NCBI RefSeq assembly: GCF_039545035.1
Contig: NZ_BAABRO010000002.1
Span: 186,001 to 250,000 of the forward strand
Source of the DNA: Novipirellula caenicola
Lineage (GTDB): Bacteria; Planctomycetota; Planctomycetia; Pirellulales; Pirellulaceae
Direction: 5' to 3'
DNA length: 64,000 nt
Shown in pieces: positions 1 to 9,600 of this stretch (position 1 is the stretch's first letter; each line of letters starts with the position of its first letter). A program made the translations under genes and the position numbers. The notes under the pieces are model-generated. The model was not told the DNA's origin. It made no database searches and saw only the letters and a list, made by a program, of their open reading frames with translations.

Positions 1-1
1 G

Positions 2-2305
2 GACATGGACGCTGACATCGATTCACGTGCGACTATCTCGATCACCCCATCCGATTCGCTTCCCACGCTGCTGGGACTTCCGAAAACGCAGCTTAGTGGC
101 CGATTGGCTACTGAAATCACCGCGTCGTGTCCGGTTCGACACGCTGCCCAGGCGGCCGCCTGGACGGCGAACATAAACGTGCGTGGACGTGACTTGATCG
201 TGGCCGGCGAATCCATCAACGATTTCGACATCCATCCCAGCCTTGGTAGCGGCCAGATTTCGGTCCCTGCATTTGCATTGCGTTGGCGTGAAAATCAGTG
301 CCAATTCTCGGCCGATGGAAGCGTGGACGATTCGCTCACCCTATCGGGAACGATTCAGTCGAATACGGTTCGCGTCGATGATCTATCCGCCGTCGTTTCA
401 CGATTTTCAGGAAGTCGGTTGCGTGCATCTGGCGATGCATCGATCCGCGGCCATTTTGATTTCAGCAGCTCGCCGCTGAAATTTACCGCAGGGGGTGACG
501 CTTCGCTTGAAAATGCCCGCTATGCCGGAAAATGGCTAGGCGCGGCCCAGCTGCGATGGAACGCCGATCCGTCTTCGTTTGCATTGGCGAGTTCGTCAGA
601 CGATCTTTTCGGTGGACAGTATCAACTGACCGCGACGGCTCGCGATTTGGACTGGACCAAAACCATCGTCGAAGGCGAATTCCAGAATATTCAAGCATCG
701 CGGCTGGTCGCTTGCAGCGGTCTATCGATTCCCTCGAGCGGCACCCTGCACGGTGGATTGCGGGTCACTTCGATCGCCGACCTCGAATCGCTAAACGGCC
801 ATGCGTGGCTGCAAAGCAAGAACTTGTCAATGAAACAATTGCCGCTGGAAATTCGACAAGCCGCGATCAAGGTGGACGCAGGCGCCGTCTCAGTCAACAG
901 CGACGGCGGCTTGGCGACAGGTCGCTATGCCGTCGCCGGCCATGGCCAACTTGATCGCTTGGTGCGATTTTTCGAATCGGAATCGCCACCGATGCTTGAG
1001 CAGATTCCGGTCACCTTCGAAGCCAAGCTGTCGGATTTGGCGCTGCATCGTGTGATTGCAGCAATGGATTTGCCTCGAGATACGCGTCGATTGAGGGCGA
1101 CAATCTCGGGTGACTGTGTTCGCACGTCCGCGATGTTCGATGGCAGCCGCTTGTGCAGCCTGAATGGATCGCTCGAGAAACTGCGGTGGGATCGCAGTCT
1201 CGTTTCGGATCGCGTTGCCGTCAGCATGGCGATTCATCCCAGTCGCATCGACGTAGACAACCTCAGCGGCCATTTCGCCGACGGACGACTATCGGGCAAA
1301 GCGAGTGTCGACTTCTCGGCCACGCCGGTGGGACGTTTTGATTTTTCGGCCAACCGAATCAACTTGCGTCGCGCCACGGCGCCGTTTGTTTCCGCAGAAA
1401 TGTCCGGCACCGCCAATGTCCAAGTCAGCGGACGTATCGGCCCCGTCGTCTCGGGACGTGCTGACGTTTCGGTCGATCACGCGGTGATGGCAGGACTAGT
1501 CATTCGCGAAGCCCGATTCCCCGTGGACTGGAGTTATTCTCAGGCATCGCAGATCGCGCGGTGGCAATGTCGAGCGGGTGTGGTCGGTGTCGGCGGCGGA
1601 CGTGTCCATGTTGCGTCGCAAGGCAATTTTGATCGCAGTTTGTCGATGGCGACCTCGATGCGAATCGAACGTGTCGACACGGCCAAGTTGTTGCAAGGAT
1701 CCTCGTCGGGCGCGGGTGTGATCGACGGCAAGGTGACGCTGAACGCCAAGCGAGCTCGTGACGCGAAAAACTTTGTCGGTCACTTTGACCTGGAAATGTC
1801 AAATATCAATGCGATGGAACTGCCCATCATGGACGAGTTATCGTCGCTGGTGCGTTTGGCCCCATCACGCCCCGGAAATGGGCAAGATGGCGGGTATGTC
1901 TACGGGCGAATCGCAGGCGGTTTGGTGCAGGTCGAAGAGCTCGCGATCTCGCAAAGCACGGTACAGGTATTGATGTCCGGGACGGCATCGATGGACGGGC
2001 GATTGGATTTCGACGTGACCGCAAGTACCGAATCCAACGGCCCCGCCGACCAACTTTTGGAAATGGCCAATTCGCCGGTCATGATGGCCACCGCGGCGCC
2101 GATTGCCGTGGTCGCGAAGGCCAACGAATTACTCAAAGACCGGGTCGTGCATGTGCATGTCGGAGGCACATCGGCACGCCCCACGCTGCGTTTGCAACCA
2201 GGAAAACAATTGAGTCAGGACGCCGTGCGTTTCTTTCTCTCAAGCAGTCTGGGCACAAACGTGGCAGATGCCGTCGGCCCGCAAAACCGTCCATCACGCC
2301 GTTAG
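2..2305 (+). CDS. AsmA/TamB-like envelope protein, C-terminal part (5' end outside window)
   Basis: The reading frame is open to the window edge, so the true start lies upstream and only about 767 residues are visible. The sequence is a long run of short alternating beta-strand segments rich in G, S, D and V with almost no cysteine. It contains recurring phrases of the type 'L-x-G-x-x-x-x-x-x-V', 'SGTASMDGRLDF' and 'VHVGGTSARPTLRL', typical of the C-terminal half of AsmA/TamB/DUF3971-like proteins. Family members are thought to form grooves that move lipids across the periplasm; that role is family knowledge and is not shown here. No signal peptide is visible because the N-terminus is missing. 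The next gene, a polysaccharide export lipoprotein, starts 67 bp downstream on the same strand, which agrees with an envelope role. An alternative is a generic beta-helical secreted protein. Confidence 0.65.
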   Translation, partial: DMDADIDSRATISITPSDSLPTLLGLPKTQLSGRLATEITASCPVRHAAQAAAWTANINVRGRDLIVAGESINDFDIHPSLGSGQISVPAFALRWRENQCQFSADGSVDDSLTLSGTIQSNTVRVDDLSAVVSRFSGSRLRASGDASIRGHFDFSSSPLKFTAGGDASLENARYAGKWLGAAQLRWNADPSSFALASSSDDLFGGQYQLTATARDLDWTKTIVEGEFQNIQASRLVACSGLSIPSSGTLHGGLRVTSIADLESLNGHAWLQSKNLSMKQLPLEIRQAAIKVDAGAVSVNSDGGLATGRYAVAGHGQLDRLVRFFESESPPMLEQIPVTFEAKLSDLALHRVIAAMDLPRDTRRLRATISGDCVRTSAMFDGSRLCSLNGSLEKLRWDRSLVSDRVAVSMAIHPSRIDVDNLSGHFADGRLSGKASVDFSATPVGRFDFSANRINLRRATAPFVSAEMSGTANVQVSGRIGPVVSGRADVSVDHAVMAGLVIREARFPVDWSYSQASQIARWQCRAGVVGVGGGRVHVASQGNFDRSLSMATSMRIERVDTAKLLQGSSSGAGVIDGKVTLNAKRARDAKNFVGHFDLEMSNINAMELPIMDELSSLVRLAPSRPGNGQDGGYVYGRIAGGLVQVEELAISQSTVQVLMSGTASMDGRLDFDVTASTESNGPADQLLEMANSPVMMATAAPIAVVAKANELLKDRVVHVHVGGTSARPTLRLQPGKQLSQDAVRFFLSSSLGTNVADAVGPQNRPSRR

Positions 2306-2372
2306 CGTGGCGACTGCGACAACCGCCATGGCGGCCTTAACCGTACACGTTTTTATTGACAAGGATGAATCG

Positions 2373-3254
2373 ATGAAACTGAAACCTGTTGTCTATCGCG
2401 CGGTCGGGACGGCCGTTCTAACCACCTCGCTCGTCATCTCGCTGATTTGGACTCAGTCGGGGTGTCGTACCGCGGCATCGATGGGACTGCCCGTTTCGGC
2501 TGGTTCGCACACATTGATGTCCGACGCAGCCGAGATTCGCGAAACGGTTGGCCATCAAGGCAATGTGGCAACCGAGCTAGCCAAATTGACCCTTCCGCCT
2601 CATCGCGTCGAAGCAGGCGATGTGTTGGTGATCGAACCCAATGATTTTGATTCACCGGTGCGTTTATCGAGCGACCAAACGGTCCAACAAGACGGCACGA
2701 TTGAACTCGGTTCCTACGGACGAATGCAAGTCGCGGGAATGACGGCCGAAGAGATCCAGCGACAAGTCCAAGGGTTGGTGGCTCATCATGAAACGCAAAA
2801 GCGTCAAACCCGGATCGCGCTTGCGTCACACCGTGGGGACACCGAAGAGGAGCCATTGGCCCCGATCGATCACGGCGTGACCGTGCGATTGGTTAACAAA
2901 GAGAGTGGGCTGTATTACGTGATGGGCGAAGTCAACGCGCCGGGATCTTACCCATTGGTCGGGCACGAAACGGTGCTCGATGCAATCATCGCCGCCGGTG
3001 GGCTTTCCGACCGCAGCAACGATCACAAGATCATCCTGACGCGGCCGCAATTGCCGGGACAACCTCGATTGATTCTGCCGGTTTGTTATCAACAAATCCT
3101 GCAACTTGGCGACGTCGCCACGAATTACCAATTGATGCCCGGAGACCGCATTTACGTCCCCAGCATGACGATTTGGGAAGATGTTAAACAGAGCGTTCGC
3201 TGGAACGGTGAGAAGAGCTGTCCCCAGTGCCAAGAATATTCGATGAAACCGTAA
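2373..3254 (+). CDS. Polysaccharide biosynthesis/export lipoprotein (Wza-like, Poly_export + SLBB)
   Basis: A 293-residue exported protein. I chose the ATG at 2373 because AAGGA lies about 7 bases upstream and the product then begins with a basic N-terminus, a hydrophobic stretch and a lipobox-like Q-S-G-C31. An upstream in-frame ATG at 2268 would overlap the preceding gene and bury this signal. Residues about 75-150 match the polysaccharide export domain ('VEAGDVLVIEPNDF', 'QDGTIELGSYGRMQVAGMT'). Residues about 180-265 match an SLBB domain ('VMGEVNAPGSYPLVG', 'TVLDAIIAAGGLS', 'LMPGDRIYVP'). Wza-type proteins form the outer-membrane exit pore for exopolysaccharide. No Wzc, Wzy or glycosyltransferase gene is adjacent in the window. 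The C-terminus carries a C-P-Q-C pair of unknown meaning. It probably shares a transcript with the AsmA-like gene. Confidence 0.85.
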   Translation: MKLKPVVYRAVGTAVLTTSLVISLIWTQSGCRTAASMGLPVSAGSHTLMSDAAEIRETVGHQGNVATELAKLTLPPHRVEAGDVLVIEPNDFDSPVRLSSDQTVQQDGTIELGSYGRMQVAGMTAEEIQRQVQGLVAHHETQKRQTRIALASHRGDTEEEPLAPIDHGVTVRLVNKESGLYYVMGEVNAPGSYPLVGHETVLDAIIAAGGLSDRSNDHKIILTRPQLPGQPRLILPVCYQQILQLGDVATNYQLMPGDRIYVPSMTIWEDVKQSVRWNGEKSCPQCQEYSMKP

Positions 3255-3361
3255 TCGTTATTCGATTCGCCACGTTTCCGATAGCGATATTTCGCCTGAA
3301 GATGGTGCTTCGCGATCGACGACCGCCATCCACGCATTGGCAAACGCGGCTACAAAACGTT

Positions 3362-4438
3362 TTATGATTCGTCGATTGGCGATTCGCTGGCTTCGGTGAC
3401 CTGAATGTTGGTGGCGAGGTGTTCGTGGGCGGTTCGCTGCACATCATCTCCCGCGATCTGTTTTTCGTGCCGTCTCGCAGATTTTGGATTCGCGAGTCTG
3501 CCGATATGGACCACCGGTTCACCGGGCTGCACCGCGGGCAGCGTCGTCATCCCGATCACCACTCCCGAAAACGGTGCTTCCAAGCGGTTTTGATCTTCTG
3601 CCAACAGGTTGCTGTTGGTGGCAATCGCTTGTCCTTTGACGACGGTGTCGCCGGGTGCGACGTGCATCGACATAAACCCGCCGCGCTCGGCGCGCAACCA
3701 ACGCGTCTCGCGAATGATCGCCTGAGTGTCAGGAATATCTGGCTTACCCGGCATCATGTCTAATTCCTTCAAACAATTGAAGATGCCGCGGGTCATACAA
3801 TCGGCAACGGACGATTCCACCTTCCACACTTCGCCACCTTCGATGATGATCGTCGGGCAGCCCGCCTTCGTTGCTTCGCGTCGCAGCGAGCCCTTGGGGC
3901 CTTTGCCATGCAAAATAATCCCAGCGCCAAACGCTTCGGCTAAACGGACACAATCAGGATTCGAAAGATCAGCGCGGACGTTCGGAAAATTCGTGCGACG
4001 TACCGCAGCGGTGTGCAAATCGATGCCGTAGTCGCACTTGGTGATCAACGAATCGAAAATCACCTTGGCCAATCGCGACGCCATGCTGCCGCCCCGGGTC
4101 CCGGGAAAACAACGATTCAAATCGCGACGATCGGGCAGATAGCGTGAGTGACGTTCGAACCCCAGCACATTCAGCACCGGGATCAACAACAACGTCCCCG
4201 ACTGCAACACCCATGAACGATCGGCCAACAACGCGCGAATCGCACCGGTCCCGTTCAATTCGTCTCCGTGCAGTGCCGCGGTCACAAACACCGTCGGTCC
4301 CGGTGATAGCCCACGTCGAATTTGAATCGGGATCACCACGCTACGACTGCTGTAGCTTTCCGTTACTTCGAATTCGGTGTTTGCCGATTGGCCCGGCGCG
4401 ATATCGCAGCCGAACCAATGATGGTCAGAATTAGTCAT
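3362..4438 (-). CDS. Succinylglutamate desuccinylase/aspartoacylase-family zinc hydrolase
   Basis: A 358-residue protein of the AstE/ASPA (M14-like) zinc carboxypeptidase fold. The visible metal site is H57-x-x-E60 in 'ALHGDELNG' and H142 in 'GIDLHTA'. The 'DRRDLNRCFPG' segment (about residues 103-113) matches the substrate carboxylate-binding motif of the family, and the acidic 'IIEGGEVWK' segment (about 198-205) sits where the catalytic glutamate is expected. The C-terminal third ('GGFMSMHVAPGDTVVKGQAIATN', split here as a barrel-sandwich-like part with P-G-D and V-V-K-G) resembles the lipoyl-like domain found in this branch. Members remove acyl or amino-acyl groups from amino acids or peptides; the substrate here is unknown. 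It lies 147 bp downstream of a RimK-like ligase on the same strand, which suggests opposing formation and cleavage of an amide bond. A hairpin between them may separate the transcripts. Confidence 0.85.
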   Translation of the reverse strand: MTNSDHHWFGCDIAPGQSANTEFEVTESYSSRSVVIPIQIRRGLSPGPTVFVTAALHGDELNGTGAIRALLADRSWVLQSGTLLLIPVLNVLGFERHSRYLPDRRDLNRCFPGTRGGSMASRLAKVIFDSLITKCDYGIDLHTAAVRRTNFPNVRADLSNPDCVRLAEAFGAGIILHGKGPKGSLRREATKAGCPTIIIEGGEVWKVESSVADCMTRGIFNCLKELDMMPGKPDIPDTQAIIRETRWLRAERGGFMSMHVAPGDTVVKGQAIATNSNLLAEDQNRLEAPFSGVVIGMTTLPAVQPGEPVVHIGRLANPKSARRHEKQIAGDDVQRTAHEHLATNIQVTEASESPIDES

Positions 4439-4534
4439 GAATGAAACGTTACTCGATCCGTGTCCACTTGGGTGAAAAGTCTCGTTTTTCGGAATCGCAT
4501 CTGACCTGACAAAGCGTCATACGATTCCTGCTTT

Positions 4535-4565
4535 CAAGAAAACACCGCCTTCAAAAAAGGCGTGT
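4535..4565 (-). terminator. Possible intrinsic terminator after the RimK-like gene
   Basis: On the minus strand ACACGCCTT and AAGGCGGTGT pair (one bulge) around a short loop and are followed by TTTCTT. It lies about 20 bp past the stop codon of the RimK-like gene. The bulge and the broken T-run make it weak. Confidence 0.4.
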
Positions 4566-4585
4566 CCCTCTATTTTACACTATCG

Positions 4586-5803
4586 TTAGTGCGATGGTGA
4601 ATGCGTCGACGCTTCATCGATCCTCGCTTGTTCGAGCGTCTTGATCTTGGGTGCCCGTTTCTTACGTGTCTTGGTCGGCACCATTTCTTTCATTGCTTCG
4701 AGTTTTCCAAAGCACAACAACCGGTCACCCGCTTCCATCTTGCGAGAGTATTTCGGGTTTGGAATCACGGTATTGCCGCGATACAACGTCAACACATTGA
4801 TGTCGCGATCGGTAAAGGCCGCGTCGGTGATCGTCATCCCCACGAACTGCGAGCCTTCGGGTACGACCAATTCACAAACCCCATAACCGCGGCTAACCGT
4901 CAAACGTTGACGAATATCCATTTCTGGGAAATCCACGTGCGCGGCACAATATTCGATGATCGCGCCGGCAATGTCCTTTTGCGTCGCCCGCTCGATGCCT
5001 TCTAGTCCCGGCGAACTGTTGACCTCCATGACTTGCGGCCCATGTTGCCCTTCGAGCATATCGACTCCGGCGACCCGCAGCCCCATGATTTGAGCCGCAC
5101 GAATCGCGGTTTCACGAAACTCGTCATTAAGTTCCACCGCTTCGACCACCCCACCACGGTGCACATTGCTGCGAAACTCGTCTCCTTGAGCAACACGCCG
5201 CATCGCTCCGATGACTCGATCGCCAACCACAAACGCTCGCACGTCGCGTCCTTTGCTTTCGGAAACGAAGCTTTGCACTAGCACGTTTTGTTTCGCGGTT
5301 TGCAATGTTTCGATAATCGCTTCAGCAATTTTGATCGTGTCCGCCAAAATCACGCCGACCCCTTGGGTGCCCTCGAGCAATTTGATGATCACCGGTGCTC
5401 CGCCAATCCGCTCAATCGCCGGGATCACGTCGCCGCGATCGCGAACAAAGGTCGTCTTTGGCATCCCAATGTGATGCCGGCTAAGAATCTGAAGACTACG
5501 CAGCTTGTCGCGACTGTTGGCAATCCCAGCGGAGCTGTTGGCTACAAACACATTCATCTGCTCCAACTGGCGAACCACCGCAGTACCGAAATAAGTAATG
5601 CTGGCACCGATACGAGGAATCATCGCATCAAAATCCGCCAGCGGTTTGCCGCGATAGTACAAATCCGGTTTGCCTCGCTGCAGATCAATCGCACACTTCA
5701 GTGTATTGATCACCGAGACCTTGTATCCACGTTCCTTTGCCGCGGCGACCAACCGGCGAGTGCTGTAACACCGCGGTGCGCAAGAAATGATGCCAAGTTT
5801 CAT
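4586..5803 (-). CDS. RimK-like ATP-grasp alpha-L-glutamate ligase with C-terminal RCK_C (TrkA_C) domain
   Basis: A 405-residue protein. Residues 1-290 are a RimK-type ATP-grasp ligase: N-terminal 'MKLGIISCAPRCYSTRRL', the nucleotide lid 'IKLLEGTQGVGV', 'RDVRAFVVGDRVIGAMRR', and the Mg-binding end 'QVMEVNSSPGLEGIE'. Enzymes of this family join glutamate or another amino acid to a carboxyl group of a protein or small molecule using ATP. Residues about 310-375 ('CELVVPEGSQFVGMTITD', 'INVLTLYRGNTVIPNP', 'MEAGDRLLCFG') match the RCK_C ligand-binding domain known from TrkA potassium-channel regulators. A short basic tail follows (K-T-R-K-K-R). The ordinary E. coli enzyme (about 300 residues) lacks this extension, so the enzyme may be controlled by a small ligand (inference). 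The natural target is unknown. Its neighbour is a zinc hydrolase that could reverse the ligation. Confidence 0.88.
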   Translation of the reverse strand: MKLGIISCAPRCYSTRRLVAAAKERGYKVSVINTLKCAIDLQRGKPDLYYRGKPLADFDAMIPRIGASITYFGTAVVRQLEQMNVFVANSSAGIANSRDKLRSLQILSRHHIGMPKTTFVRDRGDVIPAIERIGGAPVIIKLLEGTQGVGVILADTIKIAEAIIETLQTAKQNVLVQSFVSESKGRDVRAFVVGDRVIGAMRRVAQGDEFRSNVHRGGVVEAVELNDEFRETAIRAAQIMGLRVAGVDMLEGQHGPQVMEVNSSPGLEGIERATQKDIAGAIIEYCAAHVDFPEMDIRQRLTVSRGYGVCELVVPEGSQFVGMTITDAAFTDRDINVLTLYRGNTVIPNPKYSRKMEAGDRLLCFGKLEAMKEMVPTKTRKKRAPKIKTLEQARIDEASTHSPSH

Positions 5804-6022
5804 AACGGCAAAACCTTCGTCGAGAAAAGAGGGAATGCAACGCGAAAGAACATCGCGCTGTCGCGATAAGCTCTAAGTTACGCGACTTTGGCAACCAGAG
5901 CCAATGAATCATCCAAGAAAACATGCAATCAGCTTGAATGGCTGGCATAAATGCATTCTTGATACCAAAGAAAGCCCGCATTGGTGATCGCGATCGATTG
6001 CCGTCTGCGATACTCACTCGAC

Positions 6023-7483
6023 CTAGCCGTTCTTTTCAGCCCCACTTCCTAATCCCAATTGTTTCAGCCGACTTCGTAGTGTCGGCCGACTCATTCCCAA
6101 CCGGCTGCTTGCCGCGCTGACGTTGCCCTGAGTGGCACGCAGAATTTCGGGCAAAATTTCTCGATCAACGGCATCGTGGATATCCGCAGCAATGTTATGC
6201 GATCCATCTTCGAGTAACGTAGAGGCCCAATTCCTCAGATTTTCTTGCCACGTCCCCACGTTTGCGGGTTTCGTCAAACCATCATCGCTAAGTGGGCTAA
6301 ACGTTTTTGGCAAAAAGGCCGGCACGATCACGGGACCACTTGCCTTCAGTAGCGTTTGCTTGATGACGCCTTGTAACTCGCGGACATTGCCCGGCCATGA
6401 ATGAAGTTTCAGTGACGCCATCGTTTCCGGTGCGATCGAGACATACTCTTTCCCCAGCGTTTTAGCGAACCTTGCAAAAAAGTACTCGGCCATGATCTTG
6501 ATGTCTTCGCCACGTTCACGCAGCGGTGGCAACGAGATGGTGTATTCGTTCAATCGGTAATACAGGTCACTGCGAAAGCTATTGTCCAAGATCGCGGCTT
6601 CGACATCTCGGTTGGTTGCTGCGATGATCCGAACATCGGATTTGATCGTCTTGGTACCGCCGACCCGCTCGAACTCTTTCTCTTGCAGCACACGCAGCAG
6701 CTTGGTTTGCATCATCGGACTCATGTCACCGATTTCGTCCAAGAACAACGTGCCGCCGTTACAGACTTCGAATTTACCGACATGCCGCTGATCAGCCCCT
6801 GTGAACGCCCCTTTCTCGTGACCAAACAATTCACTTTCGAGCAAATTCTCGGGAATCGCGGCGCAGTTGATCGCATGAAACAATTGATCACGACGATTGC
6901 TGTGCTGATAGATCGCGCGGGCGACCACCTCTTTCCCGGTACCGGTTTCTCCGAGAATCAACACGGCCACATCACGTGCCGCCACACGTCCGATCGAACG
7001 AAACACTTCGACCATCGCTTGGCAGTCACCCAGCACGCGGTCGGTGCTCGAGTCATCCGCATCGCCTTGCGTTTCCGATGGCAATACCGCTGGCTTCCTC
7101 GCCATTCGGCTGGTTTCTAACGCAGAATCGATCACTGGCAAGATATCGTCCGGTTCGAACGGCTTGGTCACGTACTCAAACGCGCCGCCGCTCATCGCGC
7201 CAATCGCCGTTTCGGCAGTTCCGTGCCCCGTCATCATGATCACCGGGACTCGGCGATCGAGTTCACGGAATTCGTGCAGCGCCGCCAACCCGGATTGATC
7301 CGGCAATTGGATATCCAACAGCACAGCATCGGGTTTGTGTTCCGCAAACAGCTGCAAACCTTTGCTTGCCGAATCAGCCGTGATGACGTGGTAGTCCGGC
7401 GCCGGCAAACATAGTTTCATGACCTGCAGAATCAATGAATCATCATCTACCACCAACAAGGTGCTCGGATCATTGGACGTCAT
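6023..7483 (-). CDS. NtrC-family sigma-54-dependent response regulator
   Basis: A 486-residue protein with three domains. The receiver domain (about 1-125) has D13/D14, phospho-acceptor D57 in 'AVLLDIQLP', and K107 in 'TKPF'. The AAA+ domain (about 150-385) has Walker A 'GETGTGKE', the sigma-54 contact loop 'GAFTGA', and Walker B 'GGTLFLDEIG'. The C-terminus (about 440-480) is a Fis-type helix-turn-helix ('GNVSAASSRLGMSRPTLRSRLKQLG'; key residues N-V-S-A-A). Such proteins activate RNA polymerase holding sigma-54 after phosphorylation. Its start codon overlaps the stop of the upstream histidine kinase by four bases (ATGA), so the two are translationally coupled and almost certainly cognate. 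I saw no convincing -24/-12 promoter near it, so the target genes are unknown. Confidence 0.93.
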   Translation of the reverse strand: MTSNDPSTLLVVDDDSLILQVMKLCLPAPDYHVITADSASKGLQLFAEHKPDAVLLDIQLPDQSGLAALHEFRELDRRVPVIMMTGHGTAETAIGAMSGGAFEYVTKPFEPDDILPVIDSALETSRMARKPAVLPSETQGDADDSSTDRVLGDCQAMVEVFRSIGRVAARDVAVLILGETGTGKEVVARAIYQHSNRRDQLFHAINCAAIPENLLESELFGHEKGAFTGADQRHVGKFEVCNGGTLFLDEIGDMSPMMQTKLLRVLQEKEFERVGGTKTIKSDVRIIAATNRDVEAAILDNSFRSDLYYRLNEYTISLPPLRERGEDIKIMAEYFFARFAKTLGKEYVSIAPETMASLKLHSWPGNVRELQGVIKQTLLKASGPVIVPAFLPKTFSPLSDDGLTKPANVGTWQENLRNWASTLLEDGSHNIAADIHDAVDREILPEILRATQGNVSAASSRLGMSRPTLRSRLKQLGLGSGAEKNG

Positions 7484-9600
7484 TTGGCCGAATCGCTTTC
7501 ATGGAACGAAGAGGAAAGAGCAGGGAAGATTACCGAGATTCGCGTTCCTTCACCGACCGTCGATCGCACGTCGACCACCCCCTCGTGGCTTCGCACGATA
7601 CCGATCGTCGTGCTCAAACCAAGCCCCGTGCCTTGGCCGCGTTCTTTCGTCGTGAAAAAGGGATCGAACATCCGTTCGCGAATCTCTTTGGGGATCCCGG
7701 TTCCCGTATCGGACACCGTGATCGACAAGTATTGACCTGGTTGCAGCGTTGCGTAGGAATACGATCGCTCGCTTGCCAACGTCATCGGAACTGCGGAAAT
7801 TGTCAATTCGCCGTGTTGATTCATCGCATCGCGAGCGTTGATGGCAAGATTCATAATCACTTGACTGATTTCGGTTTCGTCGCCGAGGATGTCAGGCAGA
7901 TCCGAGGCCACTTCGGTCTTTAATTCAATGCCTTTCGGCAGCGTCGCCTGCAAAATTGCGGCAACTTCGGGGATGATCGTTCCCACATGGATCGGTTCGT
8001 GCTCACCGTCACCCCCGCGAGCAAAGGTCAACAATTGAGCAATCAGATCCGCACCCCGGCTGGCGCCACTGCCGATCGTTTCAAGCAAGGCATCGCGATC
8101 AATGTTGGCGTTTTTTCGCTGCAGCATACGGCAGCTCATCAAAATTGGCGTCAGCAAATTGTTTAAATCGTGAGCGATACCGCTGGCCAAGGTACCCAAA
8201 CTCTCCAAGCGTTGCCGTCGCCGTTCGACTTGTTGCAATCGTTTGCGTTCACCAAGATCCAAATCCAGCACGACTTCGCCAATGGTCTCGTTCGCTTCGC
8301 GGATCCGTGTACGACGTCGCTCAATGCGAATGCCACGACCTGCTTTGGTGGTCGCCACCAATTCGCCCGACCAACGCTCGGTTTCAGCATATTTGACCGC
8401 GTGGATGTTGTTGTCGTTGCCTTTGGGGGGAACGATTTTCAACAGATCGTTTGCGGTTTGCCCGATCACCTCTCCGGCTTCGAAACCAAACAACCGCTGG
8501 GCTCCGCGATTCCAATACACCACACGGCCGACCGCGTCCAAGATATGCAGTGGTTCGGGAATCTCGCTCAATAGCGCCTCGTGTTGCTTTAACCGCAATC
8601 TCGATGCCTCGCGTTCGGAGACATCACGTACGGAAATCGCCAAAAACTCTTGATCACGGATGGTTTGCGGCGTGACGGTCAATTCGGTGTGCAGTCGTGT
8701 TCCATTGGGCCGAGTGGCTTTGACTCGCCGTGACAACGTGCTCTCACGATCATTTTCGACCAAGCGATTGGCCAACCACTCGTCGATCACGGTGGTGGCG
8801 AATAACGATCCGACCGTCATCCCCTTGAGCGTCGCTTCGTCGGACTGAAACATTTCATCCAGCGCAGGGTTGGTCATCTGGATCCGGCCATTTTCGTCCG
8901 TCAACAGAATGCCGTCGGACGATCCCCGCACGATCAACGCAAACCGCTCGTCCGCTTCGAGCGTCCTTAAATCGGCGAGTCGTCGCAACTGTTGCTCGCT
9001 GCGTCGCGCCGCATACAGCAGCCCAACCAACCCCAGCATCATTGCATGGCCTCCGATCAATACCCATGCAGCACTACGCCGCTCGCGGTCAGCCGACTTT
9101 TTCATCGTCGTCAAACGCTGATGATGCTCGGACAAACTCGTTTCCAAGCGAGCACGCAAATTGGTGGCTTCGTTGCGCAGTCGTGTTCGCTGCGGCAAAT
9201 CCAACGAAGTCGCGATCGGGGTCAGCGGTCGAATCTCGTTGAGATAGCGTCGGGAATCAAACAACAAAGGATCAAGTCCTTGTAACACCGCCGCCTCGTT
9301 GGACAACGCGACCTTCTGCAACTCTTCGATGAGTTGTTCACAGCGACCGATCGCTTCGACCATTTCACGGCGATCTTGTTCGTCGCCCCCCAAAGTCAAT
9401 GCCCTCAGTCGTGAAGCAGCCGTACCAAGCGTGAATCGCAGCGTGGCAAGTCGCCCAAGTTGTTCTTCGGTGTTGACAATACGACGATGCGAGCGTGGCA
9501 ACCCATCAAGCGCTCGATAGGTGATCAAGCACGAAACCATGATCGTCAAGACGGCAATCGCCACCGCAATTGCGAACGCGTTATTCCGCAACCAACGCAT
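7480..9600 (-). CDS. Membrane-bound PAS sensor histidine kinase
   Basis: A 706-residue kinase. Two transmembrane segments (about residues 8-28 and 178-198) flank a helical periplasmic sensor of about 150 residues with no recognised ligand motif. Two PAS domains follow (about 215-330, 'GSSDGILLTDENGRIQMTNPA'-type; about 340-450, 'LHILDAVGRVVYWNRGAQRLFG'-type). The HisKA dimerisation helix carries the phospho-acceptor in 'LASGIAHDLNNLLTPI'. The ATPase domain shows the N box 'MNLAINARDAM', the G1 box 'VSDTGTGIP' and the G2 region 'GQGTGLGLS'. The H-D-L-N-N motif is typical of NtrB-like kinases that pair with sigma-54 activators, which matches the overlapping downstream regulator gene. The signal sensed is unknown. 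The gene opens a two-gene transcript. Confidence 0.92.
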   Translation of the reverse strand: MRWLRNNAFAIAVAIAVLTIMVSCLITYRALDGLPRSHRRIVNTEEQLGRLATLRFTLGTAASRLRALTLGGDEQDRREMVEAIGRCEQLIEELQKVALSNEAAVLQGLDPLLFDSRRYLNEIRPLTPIATSLDLPQRTRLRNEATNLRARLETSLSEHHQRLTTMKKSADRERRSAAWVLIGGHAMMLGLVGLLYAARRSEQQLRRLADLRTLEADERFALIVRGSSDGILLTDENGRIQMTNPALDEMFQSDEATLKGMTVGSLFATTVIDEWLANRLVENDRESTLSRRVKATRPNGTRLHTELTVTPQTIRDQEFLAISVRDVSEREASRLRLKQHEALLSEIPEPLHILDAVGRVVYWNRGAQRLFGFEAGEVIGQTANDLLKIVPPKGNDNNIHAVKYAETERWSGELVATTKAGRGIRIERRRTRIREANETIGEVVLDLDLGERKRLQQVERRRQRLESLGTLASGIAHDLNNLLTPILMSCRMLQRKNANIDRDALLETIGSGASRGADLIAQLLTFARGGDGEHEPIHVGTIIPEVAAILQATLPKGIELKTEVASDLPDILGDETEISQVIMNLAINARDAMNQHGELTISAVPMTLASERSYSYATLQPGQYLSITVSDTGTGIPKEIRERMFDPFFTTKERGQGTGLGLSTTIGIVRSHEGVVDVRSTVGEGTRISVIFPALSSSFHESDSAK

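Noticed and set aside
2268-2372. N-terminal extension of the polysaccharide export protein to the ATG at 2268
   Set aside because: It would overlap the AsmA-like gene and place a non-conserved leader before a clear lipoprotein signal with its own ribosome-binding site at 2373.
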